Source: Trichomonas vaginalis G3 (lineage: Eukaryota; Parabasalia; Trichomonadida; Trichomonadidae). From it: DNA of 64,000 nucleotides. The stretch lies in contig NC_067203.1 of assembly GCF_026262505.1 (NCBI RefSeq), forward strand, positions 22,487,411 to 22,551,410. The letters are read 5' to 3'. This document shows, in pieces, positions 10,676-19,269 of the stretch. The notes under the pieces were generated by a model. It was given only the letters and a program-made list of their open reading frames with translations. It did not search any database and had not been told where the DNA came from. Both the position numbers and the translations under genes were made by a program. How positions within the stretch are numbered: position 1 is the stretch's first letter; each line of letters begins with the position of its first letter.

Positions 10676-10788
10676 TTTTTATTCCTCATCTTCTCGGTTT
10701 TCGTGGTTTGTTGTTTTTTAATTTTTCGATTATTTCTTTCCTCCCTTGTTATGATTCGTGGTAAATTTTGAGCTTGTGGGGTATTCAT
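10672..10788 (-). CDS. Polinton 38-residue mini-ORF (PRIITREERN type)
   Basis: It starts in TATATAAATG after a long T-rich run. The peptide begins MNTPQAQNLPRIITREE and is strongly basic. Its stop overlaps the stop of the plus-strand gene ending at 10675, so the two are convergent. The (L/I)(L/I)T(K/R) core recurs in the next two minus-strand mini-ORFs, which supports its being real. Confidence 0.45.
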   Translation of the reverse strand: MNTPQAQNLPRIITREERNNRKIKKQQTTKTEKMRNKN

Positions 10789-10816
10789 TTATATAAAAAT
10801 AAAATTTTGTTATCAG

Positions 10817-10999
10817 TTATTTTATCATCGTTTTATTAAGTTCATCTTTAGTTAATAATTTGAATGGATTCGCTAATGTTCCACCTTGAGTCACAACACC
10901 TGCCCTGGCTAATTGTGAAGAACCTGGGATAAGTACTCCATGAAATGATTTCATTGGTATCATTAATTTAGAAATAGTTGGCTTAATTAATTTTGTCAT
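10817..10999 (-). CDS. Polinton 60-residue mini-ORF (FKLLTKDELNK type)
   Basis: A 60-residue peptide starting MTKLIKPTISKLM, with a Gly/Pro-rich middle and ending NPFKLLTKDELNKTMIK. The start lies in ATCATAAATG after a T-rich run. It is the second of three minus-strand mini-ORFs in a row between the integrase and fibre genes. No family recognised. Confidence 0.5.
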   Translation of the reverse strand: MTKLIKPTISKLMIPMKSFHGVLIPGSSQLARAGVVTQGGTLANPFKLLTKDELNKTMIK

Positions 11000-11048
11000 T
11001 TATGATAAAAATAAAATTGCATAATTTAAATTTTTCTTTCTCATTTTC

Positions 11049-11183
11049 TCATTTTTCATCCTGTTTTGGTTTCAGCAACTTTTCAAGTTGTTGTCTTGTC
11101 AGTAACTTTAATTTTAACTTTGGATCAAATATTGGGTTTCCATCTTTATCTCTTCCAATAACACCATATGGTAGAATCTTCAT
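11049..11183 (-). CDS. Polinton 44-residue mini-ORF (KLLTRQQLEK type)
   Basis: A 44-residue peptide beginning MKILPYGVIGRDKDG and containing LKLLTRQQLEKLLK. It starts in TAGTATAAATG. It is the third of the mini-ORF series sharing the (L/I)LT(K/R)xxLxK pattern. The plus-strand frame at 10993-11205 is its shadow. Confidence 0.45.
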   Translation of the reverse strand: MKILPYGVIGRDKDGNPIFDPKLKLKLLTRQQLEKLLKPKQDEK

Positions 11184-11278
11184 TTATACTAAAATAAAAA
11201 TTTAAATTATACCGTTCGCTCTTTTGGAGCTCAGGACTTTCAGTCCGTTCTAAAGTTTGTTTTACAAACATTGAGCGT

Positions 11279-12910
11279 TCATTGAACTCTATACCATGCG
11301 TAAACTGTCATGTAAGGTGGCATGTATTCTTTACTTTGTCCCGTTGTTTGTGTATATCCTGAAACGAAATGTGTATGGTTTCCTTCTCCCTGAGTGTCAC
11401 TCCAGTAACAATTTATAGCAAACTTAACGTCGTCTTTAACATCATATCCTTTACCTTTTGTCATTCCTGACCAATCCCAATATCTATGCTTATGCCAACC
11501 TGCTTGAGATGTGCTTAAATCTATGTAGTGACTGTGTGCAGGTAAATTTTCACCTGAAATCGTTTTACTTCCACCTGTTTCCTTTGAAGAGTTTGCACAA
11601 TACAAAAACCTGTCGACTATTTGTTCCCATGCACCAACACCAAACATTACTTGAGGACCTCTTGCTTCCATAGATGTATAAATAGAACCTACTGGGTTCA
11701 TTAAATCAAACATATGAGATAATATAGGATTGTCTCTTTTGAACTTAAAATATAATGCAACTATTTCAGGTTTCTTTTGGTTTGTGTCAGAATAGTTTTT
11801 ATAATATAATCTTATGTTTTCAGGGTAGGTAAAATCTTGACTATAATATTTATTTCTGTCATCTGTATAATAATATACTATTCTCGTTTTTTCTATTGCA
11901 TTATATCTTTTATATCTATAATAATCTAAATATAATGTTAGCTTTTGTTCATCTACATGTGGTGTTCTATCGTCATCTCCATAGTCATAATAATATGGTG
12001 CTGGAGCTGGGTTAGGCAATATCATATCTACCATTTCATAAACTCTTAAATATTTCTTTTGTTCGTCTCCATATAAGTTTAAGTAACAGTTGTTGTCTAA
12101 TGGAACTTTAACTTGTGTTCCATCATTCTTTTTATAGCTTACATACATTTCATTGTTATTTTTCGGAATGAGTTTACATCGTGTACCATTTTTTAAGGAC
12201 TGTACAAACTGCCATCTAAAATATTTATTTTCTTCATTGACAGAAAAGTCACCAACAATAGTTTCAATATTTTTAGTTGTTCCTATCAAACTTTGGTATA
12301 TTTCATTAACATAAACCAAATTTGCCTTCTTCTCTAACTCACCATTAACATAAGTTTTATCTGCTTTAAGGTCTAAACATCCTGAAACCCATCCTGTATC
12401 AGCTTTAGTTTTTAAAATCTTTGATGTCCATTCATGATACCATTCAACCCTTTCTTTAATTTCATTATCTTTTTCATCAACATAAACCAAATTTGCCTTC
12501 TTCTCTAACTCACCATTAACATATTCCTTATCTGCCTTCTTCTCTATGTCATTAAGGAAACCTTTTATGAATTCCTCATTTAAATTAAATCTTCCAATCT
12601 TCAAAACTTTAGGAAATGCATTTAATGCGTAATATCTTTGTTCTTCTGGTGGAATTGATGTTATATCATCCGTTATTCCTTTAATTTTTGAATTCATAAA
12701 TAAAATTTCTTTTATATTTGATATCACTGCACCACCTTTGCAAACGAATTCGAAACGGTCATTTTTCAATACTATCTCCAAATCTCCATATTTCAACCTT
12801 TGTGTTTGTTCTGCCGTCTTTGAATTATATGCATATATGGCGTATGTAATGGTCTGAAGGACCTGGGTGCTTTGCGCCTTAAGTTGCTGTGGTTGCTGTT
12901 GTTTAATCAT
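11279..12910 (-). CDS. Polinton fibre-like protein with phage tail-collar C-terminus
   Basis: The 543-residue protein has three regions. Residues about 1-125 are a beta-rich head. Residues about 125-210 carry two copies of KADKxYVNGELEKKANLVYV, which is typical of trimeric fibre shafts. From about residue 415 to the end is a domain with PVGSIY, GVGAWEQI, GGSKTISGENLPAHSHYI, paired HxH motifs (WHKHRYW, NHTHFV) and YMPPYMTVYAWYRV. That pattern is that of the tail-collar/gp10-gp12 C-terminal domain of phage fibres. By analogy it would be a surface or receptor-binding protein, which is inference. It starts in AATAAATG. Confidence 0.8.
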   Translation of the reverse strand: MIKQQQPQQLKAQSTQVLQTITYAIYAYNSKTAEQTQRLKYGDLEIVLKNDRFEFVCKGGAVISNIKEILFMNSKIKGITDDITSIPPEEQRYYALNAFPKVLKIGRFNLNEEFIKGFLNDIEKKADKEYVNGELEKKANLVYVDEKDNEIKERVEWYHEWTSKILKTKADTGWVSGCLDLKADKTYVNGELEKKANLVYVNEIYQSLIGTTKNIETIVGDFSVNEENKYFRWQFVQSLKNGTRCKLIPKNNNEMYVSYKKNDGTQVKVPLDNNCYLNLYGDEQKKYLRVYEMVDMILPNPAPAPYYYDYGDDDRTPHVDEQKLTLYLDYYRYKRYNAIEKTRIVYYYTDDRNKYYSQDFTYPENIRLYYKNYSDTNQKKPEIVALYFKFKRDNPILSHMFDLMNPVGSIYTSMEARGPQVMFGVGAWEQIVDRFLYCANSSKETGGSKTISGENLPAHSHYIDLSTSQAGWHKHRYWDWSGMTKGKGYDVKDDVKFAINCYWSDTQGEGNHTHFVSGYTQTTGQSKEYMPPYMTVYAWYRVQ

Positions 12911-13108
12911 TTATTATGATTTAAAAATAAATATTTAATCCGTTATCTCATCAGCTATTTTTTCTATTTGAAATTGCCATAATATTTCATTCATAAATTC
13001 TAAATCACAATCAAATAGGTCAGTTATTCTAAATTTAATATTTGATAAATCTTTTGAATGAAGAATAAATGAATTTCCGGATAATTGAAACGGATATGAT
13101 AAAGAAAA

Positions 13109-13474
13109 GAGAGAGGGTCAAAGTTGCTATTTGTCACTTTTCCACAAGAATATAATGGGGAAAAAGTTATCATATAGTTGATCTCATTCACTGAGGTGCG
13201 AGATGCATGTAGTGTAATGGGATAAACAGTGGGATTGCTGCTCTAAGTCCTAGGTTCGAGACACATTGGCTTCATTTTTCTCTTTTTTATTGACGTAAAC
13301 TATTCAATTTTTGTGTTCTCCATTCAAATTTCAGAATTTTTTTTGCAGATTTCACGCTACATTCGAAGTTACCTTTTGTAACAACCACCACTGCCTACGA
13401 AAGACGAAAGTGTGTCACGATTTCACCCGGAAATCCGACGGTTGTTTAAGAGTATGCACTTTTGTCACCTACTC
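13109..13474. mobile_element. 366-bp interspersed repeat, copy 1, inside the Polinton
   Basis: Begins GAGAGAGGGTCAAAG and ends TTGTCACCTACTC, flanked by a perfect 10-bp duplication ATAAAGAAAA (13099-13108 and 13475-13484). The copy at 50889-51254 has the same length with about three base differences. A 9-11-bp duplication suggests a Mutator-like mechanism. It contains pol III A- and B-box-like sequences 44 bases apart (13210-13220 and 13254-13262) and one TTTGTCACTTTT. Confidence 0.9.
13210..13262 (+). promoter_or_regulatory. tRNA-like A box and B box inside the 366-bp repeat
   Basis: TAGTGTAATGG fits the A-box consensus TRGYNNANNGG and GTTCGAGAC fits the B box GWTCRANNC. Their starts are 44 bases apart, as in real tRNA genes. 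The surrounding stems do not pair well (T-stem mostly broken, anticodon stem 4 of 5), so this is a tRNA-derived relic or a pol III promoter rather than a working tRNA. Confidence 0.55.
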
Positions 13475-14021
13475 ATAAAGAAAATGTGTTTAAGTTGATG
13501 GATAAAATGTTTTGTATTGATGGGTAAGAGTTAGGGTCTAATGTTTGATGTGAAAATCTCATTGGGGTATTAACTTTATCACATTTGATTAAAATGAAAT
13601 TGGAACCGGTGTCAGAATACAAAACATCCCCAACATCTTTTTCAAAATTTAATATCCCCAACAATGAACGAAGATGAGGAGTACAAAATTTAATTTTCAG
13701 CGGAAATTTAATAAGGTTATTTATTTCATCAAGTTCAAAAAGTTTATCAGGTTTTGATTTAAAATTTTCTTCATACCATACGATAAATGATTCATTTAAA
13801 TAACTTAAAATCGTGTTAATATCCCATTTCGCTATCACATTATTTATATACATATCATACGTTTTTTCATGGTCATCTTTAATAAATGATATATAATCTG
13901 AAGGGTCTAAAAGAATGGGATTAAATTTACCACTCACAGAAACGAGAGTAACATTATAAATTCCACTAACTGTTAAATTTAATTCACAGTTATTATTCGA
14001 AATAATATTGATAATTGACAT
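13473..14021 (-). CDS. Polinton unknown protein segment (beta-rich)
   Basis: An open frame of 182 residues starting MSIINIISNNNCELN, beta-rich in the first 50 residues. The 366-bp repeat has inserted at its 3' side (13109-13474). Its start overlaps that of the opposite-strand gene at 14008-14520 by 14 bases, so the two are divergent with no spacer. No family recognised. Polinton fossil. Confidence 0.5.
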   Translation of the reverse strand: MSIINIISNNNCELNLTVSGIYNVTLVSVSGKFNPILLDPSDYISFIKDDHEKTYDMYINNVIAKWDINTILSYLNESFIVWYEENFKSKPDKLFELDEINNLIKFPLKIKFCTPHLRSLLGILNFEKDVGDVLYSDTGSNFILIKCDKVNTPMRFSHQTLDPNSYPSIQNILSINLNTFSL

Positions 14022-14520
14022 TTTTATTACGATTAAAAATATGGTAAAGCGTTATTTTCCAGTGATAAATAAAACTAGAATAAGATTACCTCAAGAATTC
14101 ATAAATTCAACGAATAAGAAATTCATTTATGTTATAAATTTTAGTGTTTTCAGAAAATATGAGTCGATGTCATATTCATCATCAGGTTATATTTCACTTC
14201 ATTCAAATTTAGTTCAATCAAACCCATATAATGACCATTTCATAAGATTTTCAGATGGTATTAAAAATGTAATTGATAGATTAAAATATGAACAGATTGA
14301 CAATATCGAATTTTTGGAATTTTGGTTTAAATATCCCGATGGAAAAAAGATTGAAGTTAAAGATAAAGCTGATACTATAACAAAAACAATTACAATGACC
14401 GATCCGGATAGTGGGGAACAAAAAGAAATAAAACAAACGATAGAAACTGGTGAAAGGTCAATTATTATTGATTATGATTCAAAGGATTATTATTCGATAA
14501 TGTTAATGCTTGAATATTAA
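14008..14520 (+). CDS. Polinton unknown protein, divergent
   Basis: 170 residues, mixed alpha/beta, with two regions rich in Tyr/Ser and Asp/Lys. The first ATG (14008) overlaps the divergent gene; ATG 14041 is an alternative start. Its stop overlaps the end of the convergent minus-strand gene at 14517-14858 by 4 bases. Position among the virion genes suggests a structural or assembly role, which is weak inference. Confidence 0.55.
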   Translation: MIIDIFITIKNMVKRYFPVINKTRIRLPQEFINSTNKKFIYVINFSVFRKYESMSYSSSGYISLHSNLVQSNPYNDHFIRFSDGIKNVIDRLKYEQIDNIEFLEFWFKYPDGKKIEVKDKADTITKTITMTDPDSGEQKEIKQTIETGERSIIIDYDSKDYYSIMLMLEY

Positions 14521-14858
14521 ATAGCCTTAACAAAGAATTTATCAAGTGATATTTTATATTCATCAACTATTTTATTATAAATATCATTATATGTTAAATG
14601 AAGTTCAGTTGTTGTTCCGTTCTTTGATATCTTAATTGTGCTAATATCCTTTATAGGATTTATTTTTGCAACTGTTCCGCAGCATGAAACCTCATCATCT
14701 ATGAAAAATTGAATCTTAACGTCTGAATCTTGAACATCACAAAGAATGGCGATAATGTGAATTAATGATTCATAAGGTAAAATAATTAAACCGGATTGAT
14801 CAATTAAATTTATTATTGAATCATAATTATTAATTATTATATCACGGTAAATTTTCAT
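14517..14858 (-). CDS. Polinton small unknown protein
   Basis: 113 residues; starts in GAATTAATG. Hydrophobic and acidic residues alternate and a beta-rich centre contains VSCCGTV. Convergent with 14008-14520. No family recognised. Confidence 0.5.
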   Translation of the reverse strand: MKIYRDIIINNYDSIINLIDQSGLIILPYESLIHIIAILCDVQDSDVKIQFFIDDEVSCCGTVAKINPIKDISTIKISKNGTTTELHLTYNDIYNKIVDEYKISLDKFFVKAI

Positions 14859-14875
14859 TAATTCAGAATTAATGT

Positions 14876-15187
14876 TTATTTTATATGGGTTCTCGATGTT
14901 TGATGAAAGAGGTGGGGGTATGTTGGATAAGTGGGAATTTCAACGGGTTCTTTACCAGGTTCAGATAAAATGATTGGGTCTCCATTCTCATGGTTTTCTT
15001 CATTCTCCTCCTTTTTCGGTAAGTCACGAGTTAATAAATTCGGTTGAGTTGCTGACCTCGTTAATTCGGGGCTAACATTAACTTTAACATTTTGAATAAT
15101 TCGTGATTTATCATCATTTACGTTATAACCAACCGTAATCTCTGCTTTTGCGTTAGTGTTCTTTTGACTAATGAAACGTCTTCTCAT
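14876..15187 (-). CDS. Polinton basic/proline-rich small protein
   Basis: 103 residues. The N-terminus is basic (MRRRFISQK) and the C-terminal half is disordered and rich in Glu, Pro and Thr. It starts in CGAATATAAATG after a run of T. It sits directly downstream of the 299-residue virion-region gene in a minus-strand series. No family recognised. Confidence 0.5.
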   Translation of the reverse strand: MRRRFISQKNTNAKAEITVGYNVNDDKSRIIQNVKVNVSPELTRSATQPNLLTRDLPKKEENEENHENGDPIILSEPGKEPVEIPTYPTYPHLFHQTSRTHIK

Positions 15188-15220
15188 TTATATTCGAATA
15201 AAAAAAATATATTTAAACTT

Positions 15221-16120
15221 TTATTTTGCTGGAACTTTTGAATCTATTATTCCCTGTATTTGTTCATGAAGTTGATTTTTAGCTGTTTCATCGAAATTAA
15301 TAGACCTAATATATTCATTAATTGCATTCTTATAATCATCTGATTTCTCAAATTTTCTTTTATCTGATTCCTTAACTAAATCATAAGTTAAACCTCGTTG
15401 CTGATATAATGGTTTCTTAATTAAATCTTTGAATGCTTGAGATAAAGCACCTGATGCAATTCTTGCTACTATAATTGGTTGGAATTGCTGTTTAAGTTCA
15501 TCTTTAACATTTGCGAAAACTGGATCAAATAAAGCAACTTTAAAGAATTTCTTAGCTGAAATTTCAGGTCTAATATTTGCATATTGACCATCAAACTGGT
15601 TAGAATATCGTGGTAATCCATTCGGTCCCTCTTCAATAGCATTTAATTCTTCATTGAAATAAGAATATGGATTATGACGGTATGAATTAATTGGACCATT
15701 TTCACCTTCTCCAATGTATTGTTTAACAGCTTTTCCATATTCATCAAATTGCATAGGATAACGTTCATTATATGCTTTACGTTTAGGATAATCAGATATA
15801 GCTAATTTATAACCATTTATGACTTTAATATTACCTTGACCATCAGTAACGAAAACTTCATTTATACCATCAGGTTTTCCATTTGGACCCGTAATGTCTG
15901 CTTCGTGTGCTTCCCAATTTGGACCATGACGTTTGGCATATGCTTGAGCTTCTGGTAATGTTAAAACGTTTCTCATTTGTTTAACATCTTTTTGAAGACC
16001 AGCAACAATATGAACTAATTCTTTCATTCCATCGGGAACTTTCATAGTTCTATTATATGCACCCTTTTTGTTTGTCCCTTGTTTTAATGGAACTTGTAGA
16101 AGATTTGCTATTTCTGTCAT
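15221..16120 (-). CDS. Polinton conserved-looking virion-region protein
   Basis: 299 residues, highly charged. A Gly/Pro-rich middle (residues about 75-190, with [10 protein letters not shown] and EGENGP) is followed by a helical tail. It lies between the packaging ATPase and small-protein genes in the order expected for Polinton morphogenesis genes. I do not see cysteine-protease motifs. A minor capsid or scaffold role is only a guess from position. Confidence 0.55.
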   Translation of the reverse strand: MTEIANLLQVPLKQGTNKKGAYNRTMKVPDGMKELVHIVAGLQKDVKQMRNVLTLPEAQAYAKRHGPNWEAHEADITGPNGKPDGINEVFVTDGQGNIKVINGYKLAISDYPKRKAYNERYPMQFDEYGKAVKQYIGEGENGPINSYRHNPYSYFNEELNAIEEGPNGLPRYSNQFDGQYANIRPEISAKKFFKVALFDPVFANVKDELKQQFQPIIVARIASGALSQAFKDLIKKPLYQQRGLTYDLVKESDKRKFEKSDDYKNAINEYIRSINFDETAKNQLHEQIQGIIDSKVPAK

Positions 16121-16160
16121 GTTTAATTATAAATAAAAAATAAAAATTAATTATAAAAAG

Positions 16161-16988
16161 TTAATCAAATTTAACACTTCCTTTATTTAAATCAACTATT
16201 ATTTTTCCATGTTCACCTAATTGCTGATATTGTGTGTAAAGTTCATTAATGCTCATTGGTAAATTCACTTGATAAAGCATAACGTTCAACTGTTGACGAC
16301 TAAACCCACTGAAAATGAAAAGTGTTGATAGATTTGATTTAATGTTTGTGCTTAATGCTTTGAAGTATTGAACAGCCATAAAGAATGAACACTGAATGTG
16401 TCGACATTGAGTTAATAACTGATTAAAATATGATTTCTCATTTGTTATTAGTTTTGATTTCACTGCATCATCTAGAAAAATGAGTGAATGCAAAAATTCT
16501 CTATCAAAATTTGAAATAGAAAGTGTTTCAAATAATTCATCCCGTTGTTTATCAATAATTTTATTCTCTAATCCTTGCTTCTTGATTGTATTATATAATT
16601 CTTTATACATTAAAAAGTTTTTTAAATAATCTTCTGCTTCTTCTTGTGATAAATAAATAATTGGAATTTTGATTAAATGCTTTAAAGATTCAAATGTATC
16701 ATCTGAAGGTGAACCTGAACGGTTGATATAAATTAACACATGTGAATGGGGGGAAGTGTTAGCAATAATGATAATTTGTTTTAATATCGTTAATGTTTTA
16801 CCTTTATTTTGTTTACCAATTGCTGCAGTGATTGAATTTAAGTAACATTCAGAATATGGAATTTTCATTAATTTTTCCTTAGATAGAGCATTTCTATTAT
16901 CACTCAATGCTTCATTAATCATATCATCTACGTATGTATTATATACTCCTGCTAATTCTTCATAAGGGGTGGATGAATTTAAATTCAT
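16161..16988 (-). CDS. Polinton genome-packaging ATPase (FtsK/HerA type)
   Basis: 275 residues. Walker A GKQNKGKT is at residues 58-65 and Walker B SLIFLDDAV at about 168-176. A following arginine-containing segment (QCRHIQCSFFMAVQYF) matches the A32-like packaging ATPases of Polintons and large DNA viruses. It would pump DNA into a preformed capsid. It is next to the major capsid gene, as usual in the family, and starts in TTGATTAAATG. Confidence 0.8.
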   Translation of the reverse strand: MNLNSSTPYEELAGVYNTYVDDMINEALSDNRNALSKEKLMKIPYSECYLNSITAAIGKQNKGKTLTILKQIIIIANTSPHSHVLIYINRSGSPSDDTFESLKHLIKIPIIYLSQEEAEDYLKNFLMYKELYNTIKKQGLENKIIDKQRDELFETLSISNFDREFLHSLIFLDDAVKSKLITNEKSYFNQLLTQCRHIQCSFFMAVQYFKALSTNIKSNLSTLFIFSGFSRQQLNVMLYQVNLPMSINELYTQYQQLGEHGKIIVDLNKGSVKFD

Positions 16989-17012
16989 TTAATCAAAAAT
17001 AAATTTATAATT

Positions 17013-18653
17013 TTAAACATTTCTATTCATCAATATTTCATCATATGAACTTCTATACTGTGGTGGTGTACCTGTTGGATGATATTTCAAACCTTCATCC
17101 GGTGTCCATGTCCAATATGTAGTCCTAGTAAACCAAACCTGAGGAGGATTTGTCACCTTTGAACAGTAAGTGTCATTTTCACTCTGAATGATTGGATAAG
17201 CTTTCACTTGTACTGTAACTTGTGAGTTGAAAGTTTCTAATCCATCAAAGAATATACCCGCTCCATCACGTTGAACTGGAATAGTGCATAAGAATGAAGT
17301 TTGGTCTTTCCATGTTCTAGCTAATGGCGTGCCATCATCATCATTCAGTGGTCTAGTTAATGAGTCCTCGTATTCTTCCGTGCATTCATTCACTCCATCT
17401 AAATCAGAAGCTTGAAGCATACGTGTAAAGAATATGTCACCCACTGTGGTCATTGCTTGATCGGGGAAGTTTCTGGAATCTATAGTGACCTGAAGACCTC
17501 GAAGCATTGGATTTTCTAAAACCGTTCTTTGCATTGCATTCTTCGGAAATGTTAACACAACATCTGTAACATTATGAAGAGCGTATGAGAAATCTGAGCT
17601 AATACCTTCAGGAGTGATGCAACCTCCATTTAGTGAACGAACGTCAATATGTTGAGCTGGAATCATGAATGGATCTTCCTTACTAAATAAACGTGGTATT
17701 GCTTTAACTGATTCTTCAATTAAACCGTATCCTGGTGTAATACATTTTTCCTCTAAAACTTCCATCTTTGTGCATGAAATAATAACGTCATCAACTGTTG
17801 CGTCAGCAGATGTAGCGGATAAGCCTGTAATTAATTTGGCAGGAAGTCCGATTTGTTGGAATTTGCGATCATATTTATAAACATGATTCATAATCTTTTC
17901 ATAATTTTCATCAGTTATCTTTTCATAAACGTAATTTTGTAAATCAGCAACTCTTAACGGGTCAACCTGACAAAATACTAAAGTATCCCTGAAAACATAA
18001 TATTTAAGAATGATATCACCAAATGATTTAGGATAATCATCGAACGCCTGAAATGCTAACAAATCATTTACCGGAATAATCATATCAAAAGTGACATCAA
18101 CTTCTTCATTTGCTCTCTTGAAAACTTCTGAAGGGTCAATATATTTACCACATACTGAGTTATCATATTTTTGAACATTATTATATAACGAATGAACAAA
18201 CTTTTTAACTTTCCTTTCTGATTTTGGTTTATATGTTGCAAATGCAAAAGATTCACGGGCGCAATCCATCTGAAGATAACCGGCATCACCTCTTTCAGTT
18301 TCTACTTCTAATTGTTTAAAGCTTTGATTTGATGATTTGTAACCAACGAATAAACGTATGCATTTAAAAGCGACATCACATGTGAAAGCTTTATTTGAAA
18401 CTAGAGTTGCTTTAACTTTGCGTTTAATATATGTGTCACCTAATTGGTTCACATCATGAGCTGGATTTGTAATTCTTAAATGAGTTTGTTTATCATCAAA
18501 ATATGGAGCATCAGAGTCATAGCATGAACTTTCAAGTTCTCTATAATATCTTCTACCGTCATTCTTTGCGAATATTTCATTTATCTTTTCGAATGAATGA
18601 AATACATTTCCATTAATTGGTTTAGTGTTTGGCACTAAATAGTTAGTCGTCAT
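17013..18653 (-). CDS. Polinton major capsid protein (double jelly-roll type, likely)
   Basis: 546 residues, the usual length for Polinton major capsid proteins, and beta-rich throughout. The C-terminal part holds GLETFNSQVTVQVKAYPI and an aromatic TRTTYWTWTPDEG segment. Identification rests on length, composition, position directly upstream of the packaging ATPase, and overall resemblance to known Polinton capsids. The fold itself cannot be proved by eye. Starts in TTAATAAATG. Confidence 0.72.
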   Translation of the reverse strand: MTTNYLVPNTKPINGNVFHSFEKINEIFAKNDGRRYYRELESSCYDSDAPYFDDKQTHLRITNPAHDVNQLGDTYIKRKVKATLVSNKAFTCDVAFKCIRLFVGYKSSNQSFKQLEVETERGDAGYLQMDCARESFAFATYKPKSERKVKKFVHSLYNNVQKYDNSVCGKYIDPSEVFKRANEEVDVTFDMIIPVNDLLAFQAFDDYPKSFGDIILKYYVFRDTLVFCQVDPLRVADLQNYVYEKITDENYEKIMNHVYKYDRKFQQIGLPAKLITGLSATSADATVDDVIISCTKMEVLEEKCITPGYGLIEESVKAIPRLFSKEDPFMIPAQHIDVRSLNGGCITPEGISSDFSYALHNVTDVVLTFPKNAMQRTVLENPMLRGLQVTIDSRNFPDQAMTTVGDIFFTRMLQASDLDGVNECTEEYEDSLTRPLNDDDGTPLARTWKDQTSFLCTIPVQRDGAGIFFDGLETFNSQVTVQVKAYPIIQSENDTYCSKVTNPPQVWFTRTTYWTWTPDEGLKYHPTGTPPQYRSSYDEILMNRNV

Positions 18654-18721
18654 TTATTAATAAATAAAAAAATCAAAATTAAAAGATGGAAATGAATTTT
18701 TTAATTAATATTAAATTAACT

Positions 18722-18937
18722 ATGGCTGCAGGTATATTTAAGAAACTGTGGGATAGAGTAAAAAGAGGAGCGGGTAAAGTTTGGGAAACATTGAAGAAGG
18801 GAGCAAATTGGATATTTAAGAATAAAGAAGCAATTAGTGACGTTGCTGAATCAATAACGCCAAAAGCTGCCCCAATAAGAGAAATTTTAAATAAAGGAGA
18901 AAAAGTTTATCAAAGACTACAACCGATACTAAGATAA
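18722..18937 (+). CDS. Polinton amphipathic minor protein (MAAGIFKKLWD)
   Basis: 71 residues from ATG 18722. The first 35 residues form a basic amphipathic helix (MAAGIFKKLWDRVKRGAGK). This start is preferred over 18686 because the convergent gene at 18967-19203 begins with the same peptide, MAAGFFKKLWD. Such peptides recall the capsid-associated, membrane-active proteins of adenoviruses (pVI-like), which is inference. Confidence 0.6.
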   Translation: MAAGIFKKLWDRVKRGAGKVWETLKKGANWIFKNKEAISDVAESITPKAAPIREILNKGEKVYQRLQPILR

Positions 18938-18966
18938 AAATAATTTTAAAATAATTTATTTTTCCA

Positions 18967-19203
18967 CTATCTACCTCCTATTTTATTAAGTATTCCTTCA
19001 GCAATTCCACCAATTGCGTTACCTGCTTGTGCTCCCATCGCCGGATTACCTGCTTTAGTACCTAATACTCCACCTATGATAGTTCCTGCCGTTTTCGCTA
19101 CTGGTGCCATAAAGTTTGCAACGGGTTTAATAATCTTTTTATAAACCCAACCCGCAGCTTTCTTAATTCCATCCCATAATTTTTTAAAGAATCCTGCCGC
19201 CAT
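18967..19203 (-). CDS. Polinton amphipathic minor protein (MAAGFFKKLWD)
   Basis: 78 residues. A basic amphipathic helix (residues 1-32) is followed by a Gly/Ala-rich hydrophobic stretch (residues about 38-70, GTIIGGVLGTKAGNPAMGAQ), a pattern typical of virion proteins that disturb membranes. It converges on its paralogue at 18722-18937 with about 30 bp between them. Confidence 0.62.
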   Translation of the reverse strand: MAAGFFKKLWDGIKKAAGWVYKKIIKPVANFMAPVAKTAGTIIGGVLGTKAGNPAMGAQAGNAIGGIAEGILNKIGGR

Positions 19204-19269
19204 TTTTGATTTAATATTAATTAAAAAATATTTTTCATCACTTATATTTTAATTTTTATTTAATGATAA

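Noticed and set aside
13203-13274. Functional tRNA gene
   Set aside because: A and B boxes are good but the acceptor and T stems do not pair, so it is at best tRNA-derived.
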